Shown: piece after piece, positions 1-8,942 of the stretch
Layout: each line of letters begins with the position of its first letter
Numbering within the stretch: position 1 is the stretch's first letter
Made by a program: the position numbers and the translations under genes
DNA from: Stramonita haemastoma
Taxonomy: Eukaryota; Mollusca; Gastropoda; Neogastropoda; Muricidae
DNA: 14,612 nucleotides
Direction: 5' to 3'
Assembly (NCBI GenBank): GCA_030674155.1
Contig: CM060316.1
Coordinates: forward strand, 77,960,853-77,975,464
Notes under the pieces: model-generated
Databases searched by the model: none
The model's input: the letters and a program-made list of their open reading frames with translations, nothing else
What the model was told of the DNA's origin: nothing

Positions 1-245
1 CATGTTGGGAGGAGACACTTAGAGATAGCTTGCCTGCCTTTGTCTTTTAAATCTCCCCTGGTTTGGTGTTAAGTACAGGGTGAAATCCCCATGGACCACA
101 GAAAGTTGTTAAAAGCCACCTGGTCGGACAATACCATTGTTCTGAACTTGTGTCCCCTGCTTTTGTGTCTGGTTCAATTGGACTGTCTGTGAGTGTGTGG
201 GATAAAAGACAATACTGAGCGTCTTTTCATTATCTTCTCTCTCAA
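1..245 (+). repeat. Unnamed dispersed repeat RF-A, copy 1
   Basis: This is one of three copies of the same sequence in the window (others near 622-860 and 6230-6475). Shared blocks include ttaagtacagggtgaaatcc, ccacagaaagttgttaaaag and gacaataccattgtt, followed by ttgtgtctggttc and a pyrimidine-rich right end. No open reading frame or tRNA-like promoter is visible in it. Its left edge may lie outside the window. It is followed directly by a SINE. I do not recognise the family. Confidence 0.75.
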
Positions 246-621
246 CAGAACAGTTAAGAGGGTTAAGATGTTCGCCTGCCTAACAAGTAAGCCGCAAGGA
301 GGTTCTGAATTCGATTCTCAGCCTTGCCCTATTTTTCCAGTTTGATGACAACATCAAACTGAATGTCAAAGTCCTTTAGATGAGACTATAATCCAAGGCC
401 CCATGTGTGAATGCACCACATAACATGGATTCTGCCTTGTCTTTCGGAGGAGTGGGCTATTGAAACAGGGTGACAAAATTTAAAAAAACACATGCACACA
501 TGTACACCATCCACGAGGTGAGAATGTGGCTACCTAAATAGTGGGTTGAAAAAATGGTTGCAAAAGCAAAACTCTTACCATTGGTGAAGCTCAGAGCTCT
601 AGCCCAGGAAAGAGAAAAACT
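246..621 (+). mobile_element. tRNA-derived SINE
   Basis: The left end resembles a tRNA: a box A-like stretch (ggttaagatgttcgcctgcc, 261-280) and a box B-like stretch (ggttctgaattcgattc, 301-317), the usual internal RNA polymerase III promoter of SINEs. The body contains gatgagactataatccaagg (about 378-397), which matches the minus-strand copy at 3815-4101. The tail contains ccattggtgaagctcagagc followed by tctagcccaggaa, which recurs at five other places in the window. The promoter boxes are degenerate, so this copy is probably old and silent. Confidence 0.75.
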
Positions 622-860
622 AGATAGCGTGCATGTGTCTTCTGAAGCCCCCATAGGGTGGTATTAAGTACTGGGTGAAATCCGCCATAGACCACAGAAA
701 GTTCCTAAAAGCCACCTGGTCTGACAATACCATTGTTCTGAACTTTTGTCACCACTTTTGTGTCTGGTTCCATTGGGTTCTGTCTGTGGGCGAGGGGAAA
801 ATAGAGGATAGGAAGTGTCTTGTTTTTGTCCTCTCTCTGAGTCATTCTACAGCTAATCTG
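622..860 (+). repeat. RF-A repeat, copy 2
   Basis: Second copy of RF-A, with ttaagtactgggtgaaatcc, gaccacagaaagttcctaaa, gacaataccattgttctgaa and tgtgtctggttcc. It starts at the very end of the SINE tail with no intervening unique sequence, lacks the first part seen in copies 1 and 3, and runs at its right end into a long pyrimidine microsatellite. Confidence 0.72.
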
Positions 861-880
861 GTGTCTGTGTTTGTACCTTT

Positions 881-1136
881 CATTTTCTTTCTTTCTTTTG
901 TTCTTTCTGTCTTTCTGTCTTTCTTTCTTTCTTTCTTTTCTTTCTTTCTTTTTTGCTTTCTTTCTTGCTTTGTTTGTTTGTTTGTTTGTTTGTTTGTTTG
1001 TTTCTTTCTTTCTTTCTTCCTTCCTTCCTTCCTTCCTTCCTTCCTTCCTTCCTTCCTTCCTTCCTTTCCTTCCTTCATTTCCTTCTTTTGATTTCTTCTT
1101 TCTATTTCTTCTTTCTTACTTTCCTTCTTCCTTTCT
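881..1136. repeat. Compound (TTTC)/(TTTG)/(TTCC) microsatellite
   Basis: Tetranucleotide tracts follow each other: TTTC-rich to about 968, TTTG about 969-1001, TTTC again, then TTCC to about 1076 and imperfect TTTC/TTCTT to 1136. Open reading frames on both strands here are only low-complexity F/L/S/P or K/E/R strings. Confidence 0.95.
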
Positions 1137-1137
1137 T

Positions 1138-1615
1138 TGTGTTGACTGTATTTTTGTGTCTTATATTATATACTACTTTAAGCCACAGCAGATGTGTCTT
1201 CGTGAAACTTGATCTGGATTATCACACATTTAAATTATAAAAATTGCCCATATTAAAATAAGCTGGAATACAAACTACACTCAAAAGCATAACCAAAAGC
1301 ATAAAAGTTTAAGCATATTCAAATAGGCTCATCAAAATCTTAAATACTTTTAATTTCTTCTTGAAAAACAACACTTATTTTGCATTAAAATTCATTGCAT
1401 GTGTCATGAAGTTCAGTTTCTGAAGCCTTCCTCAGGTGTTTTTTTTATTCTGTTAAATTGATGTAGATTACTTTGGATGCTGTAATGAAGAATTTAGTAC
1501 AGCAGGATATCAATTAAGTAGACAGGGCATAATCTGAGACAAGACATTTGTGTTTTTTCCGTCTTAAAGAAAAGTGTGTGCTGGATTGAGTGGAAAGAAT
1601 GGAAAGGGTAGACTG
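1138..1615. other. AT-rich stretch without recognised feature
   Basis: No coding exon, RNA gene or repeat copy is recognised here. The sequence is AT-rich with many stops in all frames. Confidence 0.5.
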
Positions 1616-1647
1616 TCCTTCATTGCGCATAATACATCGATCATCCA

Positions 1648-3434
1648 CGAAGTAGGAATGCAGCTACGAAGTAGGAATGCAGCTACGAAGTAGGAATGCA
1701 GCTACGAAGTAGGAATGCAGCTACGAAGTAGGAATGTAGCTACGAAGTAGGAATGCAGCTACGAAGTAGGAATGCAGCTACGAAGTAGTAATGCAGCTAC
1801 GAAGTAGGAATGTAGCTACGAAGTAGGAATGCAGCTACGAAGTAGTAATGCAGCTACGAAGTAGGAATGTAGCTACGAAGTAGGAATGTAGCTACGAAGT
1901 AGGAATGTAGCTACGAAGTAGTAATGTAGCTACGAAGTAGGAATGCAGCTACGAAGTAGGAATGCAGCTACGAAGTAGGAATGTAGCTACGAAGTAGGAA
2001 TGTAGCTACGAAGTAGGAATGCAGCTACGAAGTAGTAATGCAGCTACGAAGTAGTAATGCAGCTACGAAGTAGTAATGTAGCTACGAAGTAGGAATGCAG
2101 CTACGAAGTAGGAATGCAGCTACGAAGTAGGAATGCAGCTACGAAGTAGGAATGCAGCTACGAAGTAGGAATGCAGCTACGAAGTAGTAATGCAGCTACG
2201 AAGTAGGAATGTAGCTACGAAGTAGGAATGTAGCTACGAAGTAGTAATGCAGCTACGAAGTAGTAATGTAGCTACGAAGTAGGAATGTAGCTACGAAGTA
2301 GGAATGTAGCTACGAAGTAGGAATGTAGCTACGAAGTAGGAATGCAGCTACGAAGTAGTAATGCAGCTACGAAGTAGGAATGTAGCTACGAAGTAGGAAT
2401 GTAGCTACGAAGTAGGAATGTAGCTACGAAGTAGTAATGTAGCTACGAAGTAGGAATGCAGCTACGAAGTAGTAATGCAGCTACGAAGTAGTAATGCAGC
2501 TACGAAGTAGTAATGTAGCTACGAAGTAGGAATGCAGCTACGAAGTAGGAATGCAGCTACGAAGTAGGAATGCAGCTACGAAGTAGGAATGTAGCTACGA
2601 AGTAGGAATGCAGCTACGAAGTAGGAATGCAGCTACGAAGTAGGAATGCAGCTACGAAGTAGGAATGCAGCTACGAAGTAGTAATGTAGCTACGAAGTAG
2701 GAATGTAGCTACGAAGTAGGAATGCAGCTACGAAGTAGGAATGCAGCTACGAAGTAGGAATGCAGCTACGAAGTAGGAATGCAGCTACGAAGTAGTAATG
2801 CAGCTACGAAGTAGGAATGTAGCTACGAAGTAGTAATGCAGCTACGAAGTAGTAATGTAGCTACGAAGTAGTAATGCAGCTACGAAGTAGTAATGTAGCT
2901 ACGAAGTAGGAATGTAGCTACGAAGTAGGAATGTAGCTACGAAGTAGGAATGTAGCTACGAAGTAGGAATGTAGCTACGAAGTAGTAATGCAGCTACGAA
3001 GTAGGAATGTAGCTACGAAGTAGGAATGTAGCTACGAAGTAGTAATGCAGCTACGAAGTAGTAATGCAGCTACGAAGTAGGAATGTAGCTACGAAGTAGG
3101 AATGTAGCTACGAAGTAGGAATGTAGCTACGAAGTAGTAATGCAGCTACGAATAGTAATGCAGCTACGAAGTAGGAATGTAGCTACGAAGTAGGAATGCA
3201 GCTAGGACGAAGTAGGAATGCAGCTACGAAGTAGGAATGCAGCTACGAAGTAGGAATGCAGCTACGAAGTAGGGAAATGCAGCTACGAAGTAGGAATGTA
3301 GCTACGAAGTAGTAATGCAGCTACGAAGTAGGAATGTAGCTACGAAGTAGGAATGCAGCTACAAAGTAGGAATGCAGCTACGAAGTAGGAATGCAGCTAC
3401 GAAGTAGGAATGCAGCTACGAAGTAGGAATGCAG
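1648..3434. repeat. 19-bp minisatellite, about 94 units
   Basis: Head-to-tail copies of cgaagtaggaatgcagcta fill almost 1.8 kb. Two positions vary: G or T in tagGaat/tagTaat, and C or T in atgCag/atgTag. Only a few irregular units occur, for example a shortened one near 3150, an insertion near 3204 (gctaggacgaag), an insertion near 3273 (gtagggaaatg) and a substitution near 3361. The unit contains TAG on both strands and 19 is not a multiple of 3, so all frames are closed and the array is non-coding. Each unit carries the small inverted repeat CTAC-GAA-GTAG. Flanks resemble the internal part and tail of the SINE family of this window. Confidence 0.97.
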
Positions 3435-3510
3435 AGGGAGCTAACATACATTCTCCCCATTGGTAAACCAGGGAGCTCTAGCAGAGGAACGAAAACAATT
3501 GAAAGATTTC
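3435..3510 (+). mobile_element. SINE tail fragment right of the minisatellite
   Basis: Contains ccccattggtaaaccaggga then gctctagcagaggaacg, close to the tail of the SINE at 246-621 (ccattggtgaagctcagagc, tctagcccaggaa). With the left flank of the array (catccacgaagtag at about 1642, compare catccacgaggtg at about 509), it indicates that the array interrupts a SINE copy on the plus strand. Confidence 0.6.
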
Positions 3511-3665
3511 AGTCAGTGTGTCACGGGCAAGCTGAATCCTGCGGAGCCTATTCATCTGTAGCTAGCAGAATGCATGCTGGGTAATTGTGTCATCTACTTT
3601 ACTAGCAATAGCTGGCCTACACTTTGACAACATGTGGATGAAGTTTTAACTTCAGCGCAAGACAT

Positions 3666-3749
3666 TGTGTGTGTGTTTGTGTTTGTGTTTGTGTTTGTGT
3701 GTGTATGTGTGTGTATGTGTGTGTGTGTGTTTGTGTGTGTGCGCGCGCA
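3666..3749. repeat. (TG)n microsatellite with TTTG interruptions
   Basis: Imperfect TG repeat, ending in a short GC dinucleotide run (gcgcgcgc). Reading frames through it are low complexity. Confidence 0.95.
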
Positions 3750-3814
3750 TTTATTTATTTTTTATTTATTCTTTTATATCAAGGATAACAGAATAAGCAA
3801 TCATGTGCTTTTTT

Positions 3815-4101
3815 TCATCCGGTCCCCGTGTGTATGCAGTTGTGTAAATATTGTCATCTGTTCCCACCGGCACACGATGGCTTACTCTTACGAAAAGCGG
3901 AACAGGATTTAACGTGTGCGCAAGATGTTCTGCGTGCGTTCGTACACGGGGCCTCGGTTTAAAGTCTCATCCGAAGGACTCTTGGGGAGAGTGGAGTCAG
4001 CACTGATGTTAACTCCAGGAGAAAAATCTCCTCGACCGGACTCGAACCCGGGTCGTCAAATTGCCAGCGCAATGTTCTGACCATTAGGCTATCCGTCCCC
4101 C
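3815..4101 (-). mobile_element. tRNA-derived SINE with well kept promoter boxes
   Basis: On the minus strand the head carries tagcctaatgg (box A, 4081-4091) and ggttcgagtcc (box B, 4038-4048), the latter a perfect match to the consensus. The body follows with ctcctggagttaacatcagt, then cttcggatgagactttaaac, shared with the SINEs at 246 and 5262. Similarity to the 5262 copy continues through cgaacgcacg and acacgttaaa to about 3815. The tail seen in other copies is not evident, so it is 3'-truncated or diverged. Confidence 0.8.
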
Positions 4102-4107
4102 TTCTGC

Positions 4108-4289
<182 letters not shown>

Positions 4290-4329
4290 GTCTGCATACA
4301 GACTTCCTAGCTTTACCTACCACTCTAAA

Positions 4330-4500
4330 GACTTTCAGAGTAACGAAGCAGTTCCAGGCTTAACGCCAAGGGAAATAATTATCTTCTCAAATGAACACCG
4401 TATGGGAGAAACAAACTGGTACCCTCAGTGATCGCCCTTATCACCAACTTCGTGCTCTAACCACTTGGTCAGTCAGCCCTGAATTACCCGATGGAGTTGT
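4330..4500 (-). mobile_element. Degenerate SINE head
   Basis: On the minus strand tgaccaagtgg (4461-4471) followed by ttagagcacgaagttgg resembles a tRNA box A region. A weak box B candidate and a stretch like the SINE body (ttcccttggcgttaagcc) follow. It is much more diverged than the neighbouring copy, so the assignment is moderate. Confidence 0.45.
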
Positions 4501-4544
4501 TTGGAATTGACTAAAACTGTGGATTTTATGGTCTCTTTCTTCCT

Positions 4545-4660
4545 TTCTACGCTAGAACTCTGAAGTTCACCAATGGTGAAAATTTTGCGTATAAGACCTT
4601 TTCTTGCTCACCTTTAAGGTAGCCGCATTCTGACTTCGCAGGCATTTGGTGTCTAGAAAG
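4545..4660 (-). mobile_element. SINE internal segment and tail, minus strand
   Basis: Read on the minus strand, gcgaagtcagaatgcggcta (about 4640-4621) then ccttaaaggtgagcaag, and later ttcaccattggtgaacttc and agagttctagcg, match the second half and tail of the SINE at 246-621. Its segment gcgaagtcagaatgcggcta also aligns with the 19-bp minisatellite unit. The corresponding head is not clearly seen to the right. Confidence 0.65.
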
Positions 4661-5261
4661 TGCAAGCCTCACTGGCGTCAGCATCTTGCAGAAAGTGAAC
4701 AACACAGCTCTGCCACGAAAGGCCAGTTCTGACAAAATTAAAAAACATCTGCAAGATCATTCTCATGCTGTTATTATAGCTCATTTGGATTGGGCAAAAT
4801 CCCGTGATCATCAGGATTGCCATTATTTCAGTTTCGAGTGGAAAACTCTTGCTTAAGAAAAATATTATGTCCACATGTGTGTATTTATTACGTGCGTGAG
4901 ATAGTGTGTCTGTAAGTGTGCATAACATTTATTTCCATGTGCCTAGTCTTCGTGTCTCCGATGACGTTATTTTTGGCATGATTGTTACCGTGGTATTATG
5001 TGATAATATGATTACGATGCAGAAAACATGATTCTGAACATCGAATGCAATAGCAGACCTTTTTAGGCTGTTAATCTAACCGTTGATCACTTCCCACTTC
5101 TCTCCATTATCATCAAGTGTATCAGTGTCACAGCTATTGTTGCTCTTCTCCTCTCCTCTTCATCCCCACCCTCCTCCTCCCCTTCTCCTAACCACCATCA
5201 ACACCATCATTGTCATGGCCAAGTTCGTGGTTATATCATGTTCCTATCATCCTCGTCAAAA
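4661..5261. other. No recognised gene or element
   Basis: Stops are frequent in all frames and I see no convincing exon. A pyrimidine-rich piece (about 5090-5215) gives a short low-complexity reading frame. Parts of 4661-4800 may be diverged SINE body on the minus strand, but this is not secure. Confidence 0.4.
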
Positions 5262-5700
5262 GGGGGTAGGACAGCCTAGTGGTTAAGGCGTTGTGCCCGC
5301 ACTCTGACAGCAGGGGTTCAAGCAACCACCAAGTCACACGTTAGAGGGGATTTTCCTCCTGGAGTTAACATGAGCACTGATTTCACTCTTCCAAAGTCCT
5401 TGGGATGAAACCATAGACCATTGCCATTGCCTTGTGTGCAAACGCACGTAAAATATTAACTTTTCACCTACACGTTAAAAACCGTTCTGCCCTCCGGAAG
5501 AGTGGGCCGTTCCATACTGGTCAGAACGGATGACCAAAAAAATCAAAACGTATGTACAATGGTGTTGTGTTTAGACATCCTTCCCGAATCGGAAGGCGTT
5601 TATCTTAATAGTGGGAAAAAAACGGTCGCATACGCCAAAATTTTACCATCGTTGAACCTCGGAGCTTTATATATCCGAGGAACATAAAAACGAACGAAAG
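5262..5700 (+). mobile_element. Near full-length tRNA-derived SINE
   Basis: The head has cagcctagtggttaaggcg (box A region, 5272-5290) and a box B-like ggggttcaagcaacc (5313-5327). The body has ctcctggagttaacatgagc and ccttgggatgaaacc, then a middle part with ctccggaagagtgggccg, and catccttcccgaatcgg. The tail is taccatcgttgaacctcgga then gctttatatatccgaggaac, ending in aacgaacgaaag and a T-run at 5703-5714. It is the most complete copy and useful as a reference for the others. Confidence 0.8.
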
Positions 5701-5714
5701 CCTTTTTTTTTTTT

Positions 5715-5992
5715 AAACATCCATTGAGTCTTTCAAGGAATGGATAATCAACAGGCAAATCCTTCATGTCTAGTCTGCACTGCCATCAGTTTGGGGATTG
5801 TGCTCATGTCTGTCTATAGTTTACCATCATGGCATCCTTATAGCACTGACTGACCTTCTCATCTACAACAGATTTCATCTTTATTTTTCAAATGGTTATT
5901 TTTTCTGTATTATCCTTTTGGTTTTTCACCTGCTTGTAAGCCTAGATTTTATTTCTGTCATCTTTTTTCCTGTTTGTTTTCTTCACTTGCTT
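5715..5992. other. AT-rich stretch without recognised feature
   Basis: No exon, RNA gene or repeat copy recognised. The sequence becomes T-rich towards the TTTC repeat on its right. Confidence 0.4.
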
Positions 5993-6001
5993 TTTTTCCC
6001 C

Positions 6002-6053
<52 letters not shown>

Positions 6054-6117
6054 TTCTTTCTTTCTTTCTTTCTTTCTTTTCTTTTCTTTCTTTCTTTCTC
6101 CCTTTCTTTCTTTCTTT
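6002..6117. repeat. (TTTC)n microsatellite
   Basis: A long, nearly pure TTTC repeat with a few TTTTC interruptions. Phe/Leu/Ser-rich or Lys/Glu/Arg-rich frames through it are not genes. Confidence 0.96.
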
Positions 6118-6229
6118 GGTGACCTCTGTGCTTCATCTTTCCTATTTGGCCAAAGTCGTTGTCAAGGAAATAATAACAATTTTTTTTCCAGACCCATGTA
6201 CTCTAACTAGCTCGCAGAACTGCCCAGGT

Positions 6230-6475
6230 CCAGATGTTGGGAGAAGGAACTTACAGATAGGCACATGCATTTGTCGTTTGAAGTCTCCATAGTTTGATAT
6301 TAAGTACAGGGTGAAATCCCCATGGGACCACAGAAAGTTGTTAAAAGCCACCTGTCAGACAATACCATTGTTTGAACTTGTGTCAACTGCTTTTGTGTCT
6401 GGTTCGACAAGACTGTCTGTGAGCAAACAAGATATGGGGTGTCTCTACTTTCTCCTCGTGTCATTCTGTGCCTGT
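6230..6475 (+). repeat. RF-A repeat, copy 3
   Basis: Carries ttaagtacagggtgaaatcc, ccacagaaagttgttaaaag, gacaataccattgtt and tgcttttgtgtctggttc, as in copies 1 and 2. Its left end (gttgggagaaggaacttaca, then gataggcacatgc) aligns with the first 40 bases of the window. Just to its left, agctcgcagaactgcccagg (6210-6229) resembles the SINE tail that also precedes copy 2. Confidence 0.75.
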
Positions 6476-6592
6476 CTCTTTTCTCTCTGTCTCAGCCTGC
6501 TTGTTTGCTTCCTCCCCCTTCTCTCTTGCTCTCTGTCTTTGTGTGTCTGTTTGTCCATAATTTATATGTCCATGTGTTTTAGTGGGGGTTTT

Positions 6593-6641
6593 ATGTGTGT
6601 GTGTGTGCATGCGTGTATACGTGTGTGTGTATGTGTGTGTG
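6593..6641. repeat. (TG)n microsatellite
   Basis: Imperfect TG repeat with GCATGCG and TATAC interruptions. Confidence 0.9.
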
Positions 6642-6665
6642 ATATCCAAGGGCATAAAATATCTA

Positions 6666-7000
6666 CTTCTTACTGTTAGAACTATTGATACTTTAGGTTA
6701 TGCCTCTGTATTTTTATATCCATTAAGGACATGCTTCTTAAAACAAGTTGGTACACTTCAAAGAGTACAGAACTATGTTCCATTGATAATGTTTATTTCT
6801 TTGTCCAAATCTCAAAAGATTTCTCATTCTTTATAGAATACTAGATTGATTCCCAGTGATGAAAACAATTTTAACTGCAAATCTGCTGTGCAATACTTTT
6901 TGATATCTTAGTACCATAGTTTCTTCACACTGTCTTATCTCATTCTGTACATATTCAATCTCAACATATTTGCATATCAGTGAACGATTGCATGTGTCAA
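6666..7000 (+). pseudogene. Decayed non-LTR retrotransposon reverse transcriptase remnant
   Basis: In the plus frame starting near 6675, LGYASVFLYP is followed by TLQRVQNY, LSKSQKISHSL and, after a stop at 6834-6836, LIPSDE and further hydrophobic residues. The LQRVQN motif, preceded by a Y-S-x-x-x-x-P segment and followed by an I-x-x-L and L-x-P-x-x-x-R-like segment, is typical of the C-terminal end of the reverse transcriptase in CR1/Jockey-type LINEs. At least three in-frame stops (6834, about 6909 and about 6978) interrupt it. Only the C-terminal part is left; no catalytic motif is seen. The assignment rests on motif memory and would need a profile search. Confidence 0.5.
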
Positions 7001-7059
7001 AATTTAGACTTAAAAAATCAAAACTACATGCAATTACTTTTATTTTTTTCAAAACCTTT

Positions 7060-7294
7060 CAGGCTGAAATCTACGTCCCTAACCTTAAAGTACAAAGCAA
7101 CATTCAGTAAATCAAGTCCAACTTAGACACACACACCTCTATTGTTGCAGCAATTGAAAATGAATTTAAAACGGTTATTGCATTTGAAGAGTTGGAGTTT
7201 CATGTTTGCGTGTTGGCAGGTATAGGTATGTGGATGCGTGACTGGGCAGAGGCAGGTGTGCATGTGGGAGGTTGGAGGTGGGTAACAGAGCGAC
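7060..7294. other. No recognised feature
   Basis: Intergenic or intronic sequence between the LINE remnant and the 34-bp minisatellite. No exon recognised. Confidence 0.35.
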
Positions 7295-8612
7295 CAGTGA
7301 GAGAAGTAACCACATAGTACAGCTTCCTCAACATGGAAAAGTAAGTAACCAACATAGTACACTATAGCTTCCTCAACATGAAAAGATAATAACCACATAG
7401 TAACAGTCTGTCCTCAACATGAGAAGTAACACAATATGTAACAGTAGATACACAGACATGTCCCATATAGAACCCATAATATATGTCATATACATTCCAC
7501 AATACAAAAAGGACACACAGTACAGTGTCCACAGTACAGTGTCCTCATACAGAAGGGCCCATAATACAGTGTCCACAGTCAGTGTCCTCATCAAAGTAAC
7601 ACATAGTACAGTGTCCTCAATACAAGAAAGGACCACAACATGTCCACAGTGTCCTCATATCAGAAGTAACACATAGTACAGTGTCCTCAATATAAGAAGG
7701 ACCACACAGTACAGTGTCCTCAATACAAGAAAGGACCACACAGTACAGTGTCTCATATATGAAAGGACCACACAGTACAGTGTCCTCAATATAAGAAAGG
7801 ACCACACAGTACAGTGTCCTCAACAGAGAAAGGACCACACAATACAGTGTCCTCAACAGAGAAAGGACCACACAGTACAGTGTCCTCAACAGGAGAAAGG
7901 ACCACACAGTACAGTGTCCTCAATATAAGAAAGGACCACACAGTACAGTGTCCTCAAATAAGAAAAGGACCACACAGTACAGTGCTCAACAGAGAAAGAC
8001 ACACAGTACAGTGTCCTCAATAAGAAAGGACAACACAGTACAGTGTCCTCATACAGGAAAGGACAAAATAGTACAGTGTCCTCAACAGGAGAAAGGACTA
8101 CACAGTACAGTGTCCTCAAATAAGAAAGGACCACACAGTACAGTGTCCTCAATATAAGAAGGACCACACAGTACAGTGTCCTCAATATAGAAAGGACCAC
8201 ACAGTACAGTGTCCTCAATATAAGAAAGGACCACACAGTACAGTGTCCTCAATATAAGAAAGGACCACACAGTACAGTGTCCTCATACAGGAAAGGAACA
8301 GTACAGTGCCTCAACAGAGAAAGATCACAACAGTGTCCTCAACAGAGAAAGGACCACACAGTACAGTGTCCTCATATAAGGAAAGGACCACACAGTACAG
8401 TGTCCTCAATATAAGAAAGGACCACACAGTAGAGTGTCCTCAACAGGAGAAGGACCACAGTACAGTGCCTCAACATGAGAAAGGACCACACAGTACAGTG
8501 TCCTCAAAGAGAAAGGACCACACAGTACAGTGTCCTCAACATGAGAAAGGACCACACAGTACAGTGTCCTCAACATGAGAAAGGACCACACGTACAGTGT
8601 CCTCAATATGAC
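7295..8612. repeat. 34-bp minisatellite, about 35-38 units
   Basis: The core of each unit is cacacagtacagtgtcct, followed by a variable joint (caatataagaaagga, caacagagaaagga, caacaggagaaagga or catacaggaaagga). The unit of 34 bp rotates through all three frames, so open frames on both strands (up to about 115 codons) are by-products of the repeat. Units at the left end (7295-7600) are highly diverged, with forms such as taaccacatagtacagcttc, whereas those from about 7700 to 8600 are almost identical apart from small deletions. The right edge lies about 80 bp before the splice acceptor at 8690. Confidence 0.95.
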
Positions 8613-8690
8613 AGGCGGTTATTGACAGACAGTTACACGTGAGCTCCCCAGTTACCTGACCTGCGAAACAAGACCCTTTTTTTCGTTCAG

Positions 8691-8942
8691 GTCAGTGCTA
8701 TCATGAAGCAACATGTAGATTACAACCCTGTCAAGTCGTTTCCACCTTATCAATCTAAGACAGCCATCATTCTTGGAGAATACAGAGGTGATAAGGAGAA
8801 AGGACGCAAAGACCAGGCTATCATGCACATCAGTGGTCTCAAATGGAACGACAACATAGCTCAACAAGAAATGATGTCATTCCTTACATGGTCACTCAAT
8901 ATGCACCAGGTTCAATTTGAGACAAAGTTTAACGTATGCTAA
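8691..8942 (+). CDS. Probable terminal coding exon, protein unknown
   Basis: A strong splice acceptor (ccctttttttcgttcag ending at 8690) is followed by 83 open codons in phase 0 and a TAA at 8940-8942. The peptide starts VSAIMKQH, is mixed hydrophilic (YRGDKEKGRKDQ near the middle, GLKWND later) and ends FETKFNVC. It has balanced composition and no low-complexity bias, unlike other frames around it. I see no signal peptide, membrane segment or motif that names a family. Upstream exons would lie left of the 34-bp minisatellite or outside the window, so the array would be intronic. A possible poly(A) signal, AATAAA, is at 9643-9648. An alternative is a single-exon reading frame starting at ATG 8703. 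Confidence 0.45.
   Translation, partial: VSAIMKQHVDYNPVKSFPPYQSKTAIILGEYRGDKEKGRKDQAIMHISGLKWNDNIAQQEMMSFLTWSLNMHQVQFETKFNVC

Noticed and set aside
675..1240. Overlapping open frames up to about 138 codons on both strands
   Set aside because: They run through the TTTC/TTTG/TTCC microsatellite and encode only F/L/S/P or K/E/R strings; no gene.
4038..4091. Functional tRNA gene on the minus strand
   Set aside because: Box A and box B are good, but the sequence does not close into a cloverleaf that I can see and it continues into a SINE body shared with other copies.
7373..8606. Long frames on both strands in the 34-bp array, resembling a repeat protein
   Set aside because: A 34-bp unit cycles through all frames, both strands are open equally, and small indels shift the frame often without any compensation; not a coding repeat.
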